A stretch of DNA of 64,000 nucleotides from NCBI GenBank assembly GCA_937899715.1, contig CALCNX010000090.1, forward strand, positions 46,968 through 110,967, given 5' to 3'. A program made the translations under genes and the position numbers. The notes under the pieces are model-generated. The model saw nothing but the letters and a program-made list of their open reading frames with translations. It searched no databases and was not told the DNA's origin. This DNA is from an uncultured bacterium. Lineage in GTDB: Bacteria > Bacteroidota > Ignavibacteria > Kapaibacteriales > UBA4661. This document shows, in pieces, positions 36,414 through 46,575 of the stretch (position 1 is the first letter of the stretch; each line of letters begins with the position of its first letter).

Positions 36414-38387
36414 CAGTACCGATACACATTTGCTCAGAATTTTTTTTGTAGAATCGCCAGCCAACAAGCACGAAACCTTGTGGGCGGACGGTTAGTATTC
36501 CTTATTGCGCTTTTCTCCTTGTTTGCTCTTGCTTCGGAAATACCGTCAAACCTCTCTGCTCAAGCATCTTCACCTCTGCCCCGCATCAAATCTCCCATTG
36601 CTGATAGCTTAGAAAATTTACTGACAACAAATTTATCAGATTCTGTGCGAGTAGATGTCCTAGTTGACCTTGCGCGGGCGCTCTGGGCAAACAAACTAGA
36701 AGATTCTCGCAAAATCGCCGTTGAAGCACTTACTCTTGCCGAACGCTTGGGGTATCAAAAAGGCATCGCTAATGCGTTGAACACCATCGGTGTAACCTAC
36801 TACTATCAAGGCTGGTACGACATTGCGCTGGGGTATCATCAAAAATCGCTTGCCATCAGAAAAAGCCTGAACGACACTGCCGGAATCGGGCATTCGACCA
36901 ACAATATAGGACTTATCTACATGGGGCAACGCAAATACGAAGAATCTCTCACGTATCTGCTGGAAGCACTTCAAATCTACAAGACTCTTAATCGCACCTC
37001 AAGCATAGCTGCCGTTTACAATAATATCGGCACCATTTATCGGCGGCAAAAGATGCTCGACTCTGCTACCCAAATGCACAAAGAGGCTATTAAAACACTG
37101 GAAGGGAAAAACAATCGTTCGGGAATGGCTCTTAGTTACAACAGCCTGGGTCGTGTCTTGGAAGATGTAGGATCATTTTCCGAGGCTCTCAACTTGCAAG
37201 AGCAAGCACTCAAACTCTATGAAGAAATTCCGAACTACAAAGGTATCGTCAATTCGCTTTATGCTTCGGCAAGCGTCCTTGCGAAAATGAAACGCTTCCC
37301 GGAGGCGTTTGCAAACTTACGCCGCGCTATTGACATCGCAACAGCAATGGATTCTCGCCCTGAACTTCGTGATTGCCTTGAGTTACTTTCCCAAATCGAA
37401 GAATCTATCGGCAACATTCAAGGAGCGCTTTTCAACTACAAACGCTTCGAGGCTCTCAAGGACTCCCTCATTTCCGAAGAAGCAGCCGCGCGGTCGGCGG
37501 AGTTCAATGCCAAGTATGATACCGAGCGAAAGGCAAAACAAATTGAACTGCTCACTGCACAACGGGAGCGTCAATCTGTGGTGCGTAATTTACTTCTCGC
37601 GCTTGTTGCAGCGAGCTTGATTGCGGTCGGATTATTTTACACGCGCTATCGCATCAAACGCAAGTCGGAAACTGCCCTCCAGAATGCAAACTCCCAACTG
37701 CAAGAGAAAAATGACCTTCTAAGCCAAGCCCGTTCTATCGCCGAAACATTGCTCTTGAACGTTCTGCCAAAGCCTATTGCAAGTAGGATGCAAGCCGGAG
37801 AACTTCGGATAGCGGAGCATTTTTCGGATGTGACAGTTCTTTTTGCAGATATTGTCGATTTCACGCAGTTGGCATCAGGGCTGCATCCCGAAGAGCTGGT
37901 GTCGCTCTTGGATGCTATTTTTACCGATTTCGATGCACTCGCGGAACGCTACAATCTTGAAAAAATCAAGACCATCGGCGATGCCTACATGGCAGTCTGC
38001 GGTATTCCCGAACCAAACCCACAGCATTGCTTGAACGTTGTCCGTTTTGCATTGGATATGCTGCGCGTGATTGAGAAATACAGTATTCATGGCGCTCCGC
38101 AACTACCGTCGCCTGATGAGCACTTACGTCTTCGCATAGGTATTCATACGGGCGCTGTGGTGGCGGGAGTTATCGGCAAAAAGAAATTTAGCTACGACCT
38201 CTGGGGTGATACCGTGAATATCGCATCACGTCTGGAATCGCATGGAGTAGCAGGCGAAATCCACTGTTCGCAAGAAGTTTATGAAATGCTCCAAGAATCC
38301 TGTATTTTTGAGAAGCGCGGCGAAACCGAGCTGAAAGGCAGTATTACGATGACAACATATTTTCTTCGTGGTTTTAAGCCATTGTAA
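36411..38387 (+). CDS. TPR-containing class III adenylate cyclase
   Basis: A 658-residue protein. Signal/anchor segment at about 20-50, then six or more tetratricopeptide repeats (about 80-360; ANALNTIGVTYYYQGWYDIAL), a membrane helix (about 393-413), a coiled-coil linker and a class III cyclase domain (about 465-650). Metal-binding Asp480 (LFADIVDFT) and Asp524 (TIGDAYM) are present. The purine-selecting Lys in EKIKTIGD and Asp in YDLWGD fit ATP, and transition-state Asn and Arg are present in TVNIASR. It should make cAMP from ATP on the cytoplasmic side, with the TPR part outside sensing a partner. It opens the signalling island; a close paralogue lies at 40142. The gene follows the porD-lytTR relic. 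Confidence 0.92.
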   Translation: MQYRYTFAQNFFCRIASQQARNLVGGRLVFLIALFSLFALASEIPSNLSAQASSPLPRIKSPIADSLENLLTTNLSDSVRVDVLVDLARALWANKLEDSRKIAVEALTLAERLGYQKGIANALNTIGVTYYYQGWYDIALGYHQKSLAIRKSLNDTAGIGHSTNNIGLIYMGQRKYEESLTYLLEALQIYKTLNRTSSIAAVYNNIGTIYRRQKMLDSATQMHKEAIKTLEGKNNRSGMALSYNSLGRVLEDVGSFSEALNLQEQALKLYEEIPNYKGIVNSLYASASVLAKMKRFPEAFANLRRAIDIATAMDSRPELRDCLELLSQIEESIGNIQGALFNYKRFEALKDSLISEEAAARSAEFNAKYDTERKAKQIELLTAQRERQSVVRNLLLALVAASLIAVGLFYTRYRIKRKSETALQNANSQLQEKNDLLSQARSIAETLLLNVLPKPIASRMQAGELRIAEHFSDVTVLFADIVDFTQLASGLHPEELVSLLDAIFTDFDALAERYNLEKIKTIGDAYMAVCGIPEPNPQHCLNVVRFALDMLRVIEKYSIHGAPQLPSPDEHLRLRIGIHTGAVVAGVIGKKKFSYDLWGDTVNIASRLESHGVAGEIHCSQEVYEMLQESCIFEKRGETELKGSITMTTYFLRGFKPL

Positions 38388-38470
38388 AGACGTGGCAAGT
38401 ATTTCGGCAGTATTTCGGTAAGCATTGCGCTCAATGATTTCTTTCTTCAAAAACGCACTTTCAAACATTC

Positions 38471-40126
38471 ATGCAAAACGCACCGCTTCAGAGCACAGCA
38501 CGATATTACTCGGCAGCAACGCAGTCCACCGTTCTTATTTCCGCGTGTATTTTGATTGCGACGCTGCTCAATATAGCCATTGCCACGTGGCAGCAAGAGA
38601 AAAACAGCCGTGAATTGATATTGAACGAAGCGCGTTCCGTCGGACTTCTGGCGGCATCGGGGAGCGTTAATGGTGTTATTTTTACTGATGACCGTAGTCT
38701 CTTGGAACGTGCCGCCGCAGGTGTGGAAAGCCTCTCCAGCTTTGAATGGATTATTATTCGCAATGCAAACGGCGACACACTCTACACTAAGAATTTCCAC
38801 CTTGCGCCGGACGCAATACGGCAGGGTGCAACCTTCATGCCACAAAGCACAGTGCGCACAATGGAGCAAAGCAATGGCGACATTATCGTCGCAGCGCCCG
38901 TGCAAGCCGTCGTTGATACGGAACGGCGAGGGGAGGTACTATTGGAACTGAACACATCGGAAATGCAAGCGGCAATGAATCGCAGTCGTGTGGCAATGTC
39001 CTTGGGAAGCCTTTTGGCAGGTTTGGTACTGAGCGGAATCAGCTTTTTTGCTATACGGCTTATCTCCAAAACAGCCGAAAAGAATGTTTTGGTGGCGCAG
39101 CGCGTTACAAAGGGCGATTTGACGTTGCGTTTGGGAAATGTGTTCTCGCGCTTCACTCCGCGCGAAACAGTCATTGTCAATCAAGCATTTGATAAGATGC
39201 TGGATAGCTTGGAGCAATCGCAAGAAGAAATGCTCATCAAAAACGAGCGTTTGCAGGAAGCAACGGAAGAACTACTTCAGCTCAACCAAGCCGCAAACAA
39301 CCATGCGCAGGAAATGGAGCTTCGCAATATTGAATTGGCAGCACTCAATACAGAACTGGACGCACGAACAAAAGAATTAGAAGAGAAAAACCGCCGGATT
39401 GAGGAACAGAACGATGAATTGCAAATGATGAACGTTGAGAAAAACGAATTTCTAGGTATTGTTGCACACGACCTCAAGAATCCCCTGAGCGGCATACAAG
39501 GTCTTGCCTCAATTTTGGAGGACAGCGCTCATTCGCCCGAAACGGTCAAGCAAATTGCCGAGGTCATTATTCGTGGTTCCGAAAAAATGTTCGATTTGGT
39601 AAAGAACCTTTTGGATGTAAATCAACTGGAACGCGGCGGTCGCAAATACGACATACTACCCGTCAATACGGCATGGTTGCTGATGCCTGTGGTGGAATCC
39701 TACATGGGACGTGCAGAAGAAAAAGGCATCACTCTACACTTTGCTCCTCCCGAACAAGCGGTTGTCTGCTTTGCCGACTCCATGGCACTTTCGCAAGTGC
39801 TGGATAATCTCGTTTCCAATGCGGTGAAGTATTCGCCATCAAATAAAAATGTATGGGTTGATATTCAGGAAACGACGGAGAATGTTCGTATTGCCATACG
39901 CGACGAAGGTCCGGGACTTTCGGATGACGACAAATCAAAGCTATTTGGCAAATTTGCCCGGCTTTCGGCACAGCCCACAGGTGGCGAACACAGCACGGGG
40001 CTTGGTCTGAGTATTGTTAAAAAAATGGTAGAAGCCATGAACGGCAAGGTTTGGTGCGAGTCCGAACTTGGGCACGGTGCAACCTTTTTTGTGGAAATTT
40101 CCCGTACTCCTTCAGAAGTCAACTAA
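38471..40126 (+). CDS. Membrane sensor histidine kinase with HAMP domain
   Basis: A 551-residue kinase. First membrane helix at about 18-38, a periplasmic sensor of about 120 residues (GVIFTDDRSLLERAAAGVESL, resembling double-CACHE/CHASE8-like sensors), second helix at about 180-200, HAMP (202-255), coiled coil (255-325), H-box with His333 (FLGIVAHDLKNPL), and HATPase with DNLVSNAVKYSP, RDEGPGL and STGLGLSIV. No receiver domain. It is a paralogue of the kinase at 3319. It ends 15 bases before the second TPR cyclase gene, so the two are likely one operon and may regulate each other. Confidence 0.92.
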   Translation: MQNAPLQSTARYYSAATQSTVLISACILIATLLNIAIATWQQEKNSRELILNEARSVGLLAASGSVNGVIFTDDRSLLERAAAGVESLSSFEWIIIRNANGDTLYTKNFHLAPDAIRQGATFMPQSTVRTMEQSNGDIIVAAPVQAVVDTERRGEVLLELNTSEMQAAMNRSRVAMSLGSLLAGLVLSGISFFAIRLISKTAEKNVLVAQRVTKGDLTLRLGNVFSRFTPRETVIVNQAFDKMLDSLEQSQEEMLIKNERLQEATEELLQLNQAANNHAQEMELRNIELAALNTELDARTKELEEKNRRIEEQNDELQMMNVEKNEFLGIVAHDLKNPLSGIQGLASILEDSAHSPETVKQIAEVIIRGSEKMFDLVKNLLDVNQLERGGRKYDILPVNTAWLLMPVVESYMGRAEEKGITLHFAPPEQAVVCFADSMALSQVLDNLVSNAVKYSPSNKNVWVDIQETTENVRIAIRDEGPGLSDDDKSKLFGKFARLSAQPTGGEHSTGLGLSIVKKMVEAMNGKVWCESELGHGATFFVEISRTPSEVN

Positions 40127-40141
40127 AACTAGGATTGCTCT

Positions 40142-42136
40142 ATGCGCTCAGTACCCTCAAGAACTCTACCACGTCTATCGTTCAATGTCTTCGGCAAACT
40201 ATTTTCAGCAATAATCTGTGTGCGTGTTGTGTTTCTCGTTTTGCCGTACTCTGGCTTACAAACGCCGCTCTATGCACAGTCGGTGACTATTACCGATAGT
40301 CTCCAACGTGCTCTGATGCTGAATCCGCCGGACAGTATCAAAGTTCGGCTCTTGAATGGTCTGGCATGGGAATATCGCGGTGTGCAAATGCTTCGTGCGC
40401 TCGAATACGGCAGACAGGCGCTCGAACTGGCAACAGCACTGGGGTTGGAAGACGATATGATAAACAGCTATAATTTTATCGGTGTTAGCTACCGCAATAT
40501 GGGCAGTTACGCGCAAGCAATGTCCTCGTATCTTAAAGCGCTGGAACTGGCAGAAAAAATACGCAACGACAAGCAAATTGCGTATTGCTACAACAACATC
40601 AGCAATTTATACCAAAAGCAGAAACTCTACCGTCCGGCACTGGAAAATGCTATGAAAGCACTGGCAGCGTTTGAACGACTTTCCGACAAGCGTGGCACTG
40701 CCTACTCACATTTGCGCATCGGAGAGGTCTATGAAAAGCAGCAACTCAACGAACAAGCGGTGGAACATTATCAGGAATCGCTGCGCCTGCGCAAAGAAAT
40801 TGGTGATAAGGAAGGTTTGATTACCCCGCTTATCAATCTTGCAACGGTCTATCGGCAAATGGGACAGGATGACCGTGCCTTTGAGACCTACAAACAATCG
40901 CTTGTGATTGAGAATGAACTTCACCACGACAAGGGCTTGGCGGGAAGTTTGGTCGGTCTCGGCTTTCTGCATTTGAAGCGTGGGGACTACCAAAAAGCAA
41001 TTATTGCGGCAGAAGAAAGCCTGACGCACTCCCGCAAATCCTCGGCTATCCAAGAAGAAATGACGGCACTGAAACTGCTGACCGAAGCACACAGCCTGAA
41101 AAAAGATTTCGCACAAGCATTTCACTGGCAAGAAGCATTCATACACCTCCGCGATTCGTTGCAAAATGACGAGACATCCAGCCAGATTGCTTCTCTGCGC
41201 TCAGAATACGAAGCTGAAAAACGTGCCGCAGAAATCATGCTTCTCAATAAAAACCGCCAAATGCAGAACTGGCTTCTGAGCGGCGCAATGGCGGCAATTG
41301 TTGCTTTTGCAGTTTTGACCATCAGCCTTTTCCGCTTGAACAAGCAACGCCGCAAGGCAAACCGCGAACTGCGTTGGCAAAACGACCGCACCGAAGAAGA
41401 ACGTCGTCGCTCTGAATCGCTCTTGCTCAATATCCTTCCGGCTGCTATTGCCGAGCGCATGAAATCAGGGGAAACGACCATCGCGGAGTATTTCGACGGC
41501 GCGACGGTTCTCTTTGCCGATATTGTGGGTTTTACCACCCTCGCCTCCTACCTCCCACCGAGAGAACTTGTCGGTATGCTCGACAGCGTGTTTTCTGATT
41601 TTGATATTCTTGCCGAAAAATACGGGCTGGAAAAAATCAAAACGATTGGCGACTCGTATATGGTTGTAAGCGGTGTGCCGCAGCCCCGCACAGACCACGT
41701 AGAGCGTGTCGCTCTTTTTGCACTGGAAGCAATGCTCACGATGCAAAAATATACCCGCACACAGAGCACGGCTTCGACAAATACAGATTCGGCAGCAATA
41801 CTTGCCCAAACTTCGGTAGAAACACAAAGCACCGCTCCTCTGCAATTACGCATCGGCATTCATACCGGTAGCGTCATAGCGGGTGTTATCGGCAAAAAGA
41901 AATTCGCGTACGACCTTTGGGGTGATGCCGTCAATATTGCCTCGCGCATGGAAGCGCACGGTATGAGCGGACAAATACAGGTCTCGGAAGATGTACGAAA
42001 GAGACTAAGCGACGACGGAATCAGCCAGATTCATGGGTTTAGTCAATCACAATCGCGGTTTCGTTTTGAAGAGCGTGGTGAAATTGAGGTGAAGGGCAAA
42101 GGCATGATGAAAACATATTTTCTTCATGCGGCGTAA
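40142..42136 (+). CDS. TPR-containing class III adenylate cyclase, paralogue
   Basis: A 664-residue protein with the same layout as the protein at 36411: signal/anchor (about 18-42), TPR array (about 75-365; INSYNFIGVSYRNMGSYAQAM), membrane helix (about 378-398), coiled coil and cyclase domain (about 445-660). Asp460 (LFADIVGFT) and Asp504 (TIGDSYM) bind metal, and EKIKTIGD with YDLWGDAVNIASR gives ATP-type specificity and a full active site. An insertion of about 25 Ser/Thr/Ala-rich residues (about 540-565) sits between the catalytic strands. It lies 15 bases after the kinase gene; a stem-loop follows the stop. Confidence 0.92.
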   Translation: MRSVPSRTLPRLSFNVFGKLFSAIICVRVVFLVLPYSGLQTPLYAQSVTITDSLQRALMLNPPDSIKVRLLNGLAWEYRGVQMLRALEYGRQALELATALGLEDDMINSYNFIGVSYRNMGSYAQAMSSYLKALELAEKIRNDKQIAYCYNNISNLYQKQKLYRPALENAMKALAAFERLSDKRGTAYSHLRIGEVYEKQQLNEQAVEHYQESLRLRKEIGDKEGLITPLINLATVYRQMGQDDRAFETYKQSLVIENELHHDKGLAGSLVGLGFLHLKRGDYQKAIIAAEESLTHSRKSSAIQEEMTALKLLTEAHSLKKDFAQAFHWQEAFIHLRDSLQNDETSSQIASLRSEYEAEKRAAEIMLLNKNRQMQNWLLSGAMAAIVAFAVLTISLFRLNKQRRKANRELRWQNDRTEEERRRSESLLLNILPAAIAERMKSGETTIAEYFDGATVLFADIVGFTTLASYLPPRELVGMLDSVFSDFDILAEKYGLEKIKTIGDSYMVVSGVPQPRTDHVERVALFALEAMLTMQKYTRTQSTASTNTDSAAILAQTSVETQSTAPLQLRIGIHTGSVIAGVIGKKKFAYDLWGDAVNIASRMEAHGMSGQIQVSEDVRKRLSDDGISQIHGFSQSQSRFRFEERGEIEVKGKGMMKTYFLHAA

Positions 42137-42139
42137 ATT

Positions 42140-42179
42140 GGTCATGCCGGCGTATTTACGCCTGAAGGTGAGCATGACC
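42140..42179 (+). terminator. Branched stem-loop after the second cyclase gene
   Basis: Outer arms GGTCATGC (42140-42147) and GCATGACC (42172-42179) are perfect. An inner stem GGCGT (42149-42153)/ACGCC (42158-42162) has an ATTT loop. It begins 3 bases after the stop but is followed only by CTCATACTTTG, a weak U-tract, so it may be a 3'-end stabilising element rather than a terminator. Confidence 0.4.
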
Positions 42180-42334
42180 TCATACTTTGTTCTTGCTTTT
42201 CCCCTAAAACCTCCCTATTTTTCTTTCTTGTGGAAATTTTGAGCAGATTACTGAGAGAACGTCTGCATTGGTTATCACGCACGACCAATTTTTAGAAAAT
42301 ACTATTTGTTCCACCATGCTTCATAAACAGCACG

Positions 42335-45300
42335 ATGAAGTACGTTGTTTTATTGCCATTCTGCTTGATAAAGTTCATCGTTACTGATGTGCAGAGAATG
42401 GTTTGTCAACATACTTCTGCTAGTGCATGGTCTGGTATGTTCGCTGCCGGGTTTGCAGCGCTGCTATTCGCTTCTTTTCCCTCCCGCCTTCAGGCACAAT
42501 CACAAGAATATCGCTTCGAGCGTTTGAGCGTTGCTGACGGTTTATCACAGAATAGCGCACTGGCGCTTTTGTATGACCGCAAAGGCTTCCTCTGGATGGG
42601 GACGTACGATGGGCTTAATCGTTACGACGGCACGGGTTTTCGTATTTTTCGCAATAAACGTAATGATTCAACGAGTCTTGCCAAAAACTGGGTCACAGCA
42701 CTTGCGGAAGACACGCAGGGCATGATATGGGTGGGCACAAATGGAGCAGGATTATCCCGTTACAACCCGCGTACAGAGCGCTTTAGCACCTTCACAAACA
42801 ATCCGCGCAATTCATCTTCTCTGCCAAGCAATGCAATTACGGCACTGGCATTGGACAGCACGCTAGGAATTCTTTGGATTGGCACGGATAACGGCTTGGC
42901 GGCGCTGCACTTTGCAAACGGTACAATTACTCGTTTTTCACATAACCCACAGAACCCGGCTTCTCTACCCGCTAACACCATTACTGCCCTTTACAAAGAC
43001 TATTCGACGGGTCGTCTATGGATTGGTACTCGTTCGGGAATAGCGGTATGGAATGCTACACAAGGACAATCTGCACAAGGGCAACTTGTTCGATTCAATC
43101 TGCCCGACAGCATTGCGCCAATTCCGGGGGTGAACATTATTTGCACTTTTTGTCTTGATAGACAAGGAACGATGTGGGTGGGCACAAAAAATGGGCTTTT
43201 ACGCCTTGGCAATGCAACAACTCGACCATCACCAATGGGCGCAATGTCAACCGATATTGCGCTTACTACCGAAATTCGGTATTACAATAATTTTACGGGA
43301 ACGCCGGGAACGACTGCGGTTAACACGGTCTTTGAAGATAGCAAGGCACGTTTGTGGCTAGGTACAAAATTTGGACTTTGCCTCTTCGATCGCGCTGCCG
43401 GACGCGCCGTCAGATTTCGCCACAATGACAACGAAGCCACCAGCCTCAGCGATGATTTTATCAGCACTCTTTGCGAAGACTCTGCGGGTATTCTATGGGT
43501 GGGAACTTCCAACGGATTGAATAAACTGGATGCGCTTTCACAGCGCTTTCCCGTTTATTATCGCTCGCCCCAGAGCCTTGCGGAATTGGCAAATAATAGC
43601 ATTTCTTCATTCTGCGAGGATAGCGATGGCGCACTTTGGATTGGTTCGGACGAGGGTGTGAACGTTTGGCAGCGCCGCACGGGAACAATGACTCTCATTT
43701 CTCAAAAAACAGCACCTGCTCTCCCTGCGAACCGCATCAAATCTTTGTGCCGCGATAGCACAGGAACGCTCTGGATAGGGACAGACAAAGGACTTGCCTC
43801 ATACAATTCCTCCTCGAAACGATGGAATACCTTCACGAAAGAGTTTTTGGATAAGACTATTGTTTGCATCACCGCCGACAAGTTTGGGCGGGTATGGGCA
43901 GGAACGACAACAGGTCTGAGCGAGTACAACATTCAGAAAGCCACATGGCGACACTATGTGCACGAGCCGACAAATCCGCTTTCACTGTCCAATAATCTTA
44001 TTTTTGGCGTCGTAGCCAATAGTGATGGTACGGTCTGGGTTGGCACCGACGGCGGCGGCTTGAATCTTCTCGACCCGCGTACGGGCAGAGTGCAGGCTTT
44101 TCTGCGCCACAAAGCAGACGATTCAAGCAGTCTGGCAAGTGATTACATTTTATTTTTGGGTGAAGATGCCCAGCACGGTAATTTGCTCATCGGCACTGAT
44201 GGCGGTGTAAGCATTTTGAACAAAGCCACAGGGCGCATCCGTTCTTATACGCTGCTTGACGGCTTGCCCAATGAAATTATCAATGCAATACTGGCAGACG
44301 ATAAAGGACGGTATTGGATAAGCACGAATAGAGGCATTGCGTGTCTGGATGCGACTTCGGGGCAAGTACGGAATTATAGCGCCCATGACGGCTTGCAAAG
44401 CGACGAATTTACCACCAATGCCGCACTTGTCGGAAGCGATAAAACGTTGTATTTCGGCGGTGTTCACGGGTTTAATGCGTTTTATCCCGATAGCATTCAG
44501 CGCAATAATTATACCCCGCCTGTCGTGATAACGGGATTGAAAAAATTTAACAAGCCGATTGCTCTTGATTCATCACTGGTTTTTGCTCAAATCCTCACGC
44601 TCCCCTACTCCGACAATACAATTACCCTTGAATTTGCAGCGCTTGGTTTTAGTTTTCCCGAGCGCAACTGCTACGCCTATAAGTTGGAAGGCTTTGATGA
44701 AGATTGGATTGATGCAGGCACAAAGCACGAAGCCACTTATACGAATCTGGATGGCGGCGATTACACCTTCACCGTGAAAGTTGCCAATAGTGATGGCGTG
44801 TGGAGCAGTCGCAGAGCCACTCTCAGGCTAGTGATTGTGCCGCCGTGGTGGCGGAGTTTGTGGTTTCGTAGTATCAGTGCCGTTTGCCTTTTGAGCGTAA
44901 TTATCTATCTGCTTCGGCGACGCTTGATAAGCGACAAAGTACAAAACATCGAACTGGAGCGCCTCGTGCGAAAACGCACGAGAGAACTGGAGCGCGTTAC
45001 AGACAATCTTTCGGCAGCGAATGAAGAAATCAAATGCCAACTGGAAATACGCGAGCAGCAAAACGTGGAGATTGAAAGCGCAAACATGGTGCTGCAAGAA
45101 ACAAATGTTCAGTTGGAGCGCTCCTACGACACCGTACAGAAGCTCAGTGAATTAGGGCAAAAAATCACCGCCGCCCTCAATACTGAGCGTATTGCATCGC
45201 TCGCATTTGTGAGCTTTTACGAGCTTTTAGATACCACATCGTTTATTATACAGACTCTCAGCAGCAAGGATACAAGCCTACTGGAAACCATCTTTTGTGT

Positions 45301-46462
45301 GGAGAGCGGCTTTCGGCATCAAACCATAGCTCCGGCGCTGGAACGCTCCATTCATTACCTCAACGAATGTGGCAAGCAAAAACGGGAAATTGTTATTCAC
45401 GACCTTGACGAAGAAATGCTGTATCAGCAGTCAAATACTTCGGACAATTCTCCATTACCCATTGACCAAATGCGGTCTGATCAAATACGGACTGACCGTA
45501 TGCGCTCGCTGGTAGCTATTCCGCTTATGTTCGAGGGGAATTTGATAGGCGTGGTATCGGTGCAAAGTGTTCGCCCGAATACCTACTCAAAATATGATTT
45601 GGACGTTATTCGCGTACTTTCGTCGTACTTGGCAATTGCCCTTGAAAACGCTCGCGCCTTCAAAGCAGTCGAAGAGCTAAACTCCGATAAAAATATGCTT
45701 TTGGGCGTGGTGGCACACGACCTCAAAACACCGCTTGCGGGCATTATGATTGCCGCTTCGACAATTCATGCTTACTTTGAGCGCTACACCAGAGAGCAGA
45801 TAGAACACAAAATCAGCCAAATTATCAACGTTGCGGACAATATGACGCGGCTTATCACGGATTTGCTGGACGTAAGTGCGATTGAATCGGGGCAAATCAG
45901 TTTGGAGAACGAGATAATTGATGTGCCCGCAATCGTACAACGCTGCGTGGAACATCAACGCTCACAAGCAGACAAAAAGCATATTCGCTTTGTCGTGCAG
46001 GCTTTGAGCGACAATCTTCGCGTTGCTGCCGATTCAAATCGCTTTGAGCAGGTTCTTGGCAATTTGATTTCTAATGCGTTGAAATTTTCCCCCACAGGCA
46101 CAAGCATCTCAATTAGTCTCGGTAGCCAAGCACTACTTGAGCAGAATCCCGAATGGCGCTTGCCTAGTAATGTTATGACACCTGACTTGGTAGCACTTGG
46201 CATAAACAACTACGCACGTCTGCGCCGCAATGACGTTTTCATCGCCATACGCGACGAGGGTCCGGGGCTGAGTGACGAGGACAAAACAAAACTTTTCGGT
46301 AAATTTGCCCGCCTCTCCGCCCGCCCTACCGGTGGTGAACACTCATCGGGGCTAGGGCTGGCAATCGTCAAAAAACTGGTGGAAGCCATGAACGGACAGG
46401 TTTGGTGTGAGTCCGAAATCGGTAACGGTGCGTTGTTCGTGGTTGCACTGCCTGCTGCCTAA
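42335..46462 (+). CDS. Two-component propeller sensor kinase, Reg_prop/Y_Y_Y/GAF/HisKA
   Basis: A 1375-residue sensor. Signal-type segment before about 52 (RLQAQ). Reg_prop propeller repeats cover about 55-720 (LWMGTYDGLNRYDGTGF and similar), Y_Y_Y about 755-830 (YAYKLEGFDEDW), a membrane helix about 842-858, and a coiled coil about 865-940. A GAF-like domain lies at about 945-1105 (SLVAIPLMFEGNLIGVVSVQ). HisKA has His1128 (VVAHDLKTPLAG), and the HATPase has NLISNALKFSPTG, RDEGPGL and SSGLGLAIV. Unlike the kinase at 24571, the catalytic part is HisKA-type. There is no receiver or AraC domain, so the partner regulator is elsewhere. The end of the kinase is near-identical in motif to those at 3319 and 38471, showing exchange of kinase modules. 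Confidence 0.92.
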   Translation: MKYVVLLPFCLIKFIVTDVQRMVCQHTSASAWSGMFAAGFAALLFASFPSRLQAQSQEYRFERLSVADGLSQNSALALLYDRKGFLWMGTYDGLNRYDGTGFRIFRNKRNDSTSLAKNWVTALAEDTQGMIWVGTNGAGLSRYNPRTERFSTFTNNPRNSSSLPSNAITALALDSTLGILWIGTDNGLAALHFANGTITRFSHNPQNPASLPANTITALYKDYSTGRLWIGTRSGIAVWNATQGQSAQGQLVRFNLPDSIAPIPGVNIICTFCLDRQGTMWVGTKNGLLRLGNATTRPSPMGAMSTDIALTTEIRYYNNFTGTPGTTAVNTVFEDSKARLWLGTKFGLCLFDRAAGRAVRFRHNDNEATSLSDDFISTLCEDSAGILWVGTSNGLNKLDALSQRFPVYYRSPQSLAELANNSISSFCEDSDGALWIGSDEGVNVWQRRTGTMTLISQKTAPALPANRIKSLCRDSTGTLWIGTDKGLASYNSSSKRWNTFTKEFLDKTIVCITADKFGRVWAGTTTGLSEYNIQKATWRHYVHEPTNPLSLSNNLIFGVVANSDGTVWVGTDGGGLNLLDPRTGRVQAFLRHKADDSSSLASDYILFLGEDAQHGNLLIGTDGGVSILNKATGRIRSYTLLDGLPNEIINAILADDKGRYWISTNRGIACLDATSGQVRNYSAHDGLQSDEFTTNAALVGSDKTLYFGGVHGFNAFYPDSIQRNNYTPPVVITGLKKFNKPIALDSSLVFAQILTLPYSDNTITLEFAALGFSFPERNCYAYKLEGFDEDWIDAGTKHEATYTNLDGGDYTFTVKVANSDGVWSSRRATLRLVIVPPWWRSLWFRSISAVCLLSVIIYLLRRRLISDKVQNIELERLVRKRTRELERVTDNLSAANEEIKCQLEIREQQNVEIESANMVLQETNVQLERSYDTVQKLSELGQKITAALNTERIASLAFVSFYELLDTTSFIIQTLSSKDTSLLETIFCVESGFRHQTIAPALERSIHYLNECGKQKREIVIHDLDEEMLYQQSNTSDNSPLPIDQMRSDQIRTDRMRSLVAIPLMFEGNLIGVVSVQSVRPNTYSKYDLDVIRVLSSYLAIALENARAFKAVEELNSDKNMLLGVVAHDLKTPLAGIMIAASTIHAYFERYTREQIEHKISQIINVADNMTRLITDLLDVSAIESGQISLENEIIDVPAIVQRCVEHQRSQADKKHIRFVVQALSDNLRVAADSNRFEQVLGNLISNALKFSPTGTSISISLGSQALLEQNPEWRLPSNVMTPDLVALGINNYARLRRNDVFIAIRDEGPGLSDEDKTKLFGKFARLSARPTGGEHSSGLGLAIVKKLVEAMNGQVWCESEIGNGALFVVALPAA

Positions 46463-46575
46463 AACCGTAGCACTATTATCTAAAACGCAAATACTTGCTC
46501 AATCCACGTCATCAGCGTTCAAAAAAGCTCTCTCGACTTTATCGGTAATTTCTATCATTGCCTATCACTTTACCC

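Noticed and set aside
42335..42433. Alternative, later start for the Reg_prop kinase
   Set aside because: In-frame ATGs further in exist and one precedes a hydrophobic segment, but no feature decides between them, so the first ATG is kept.
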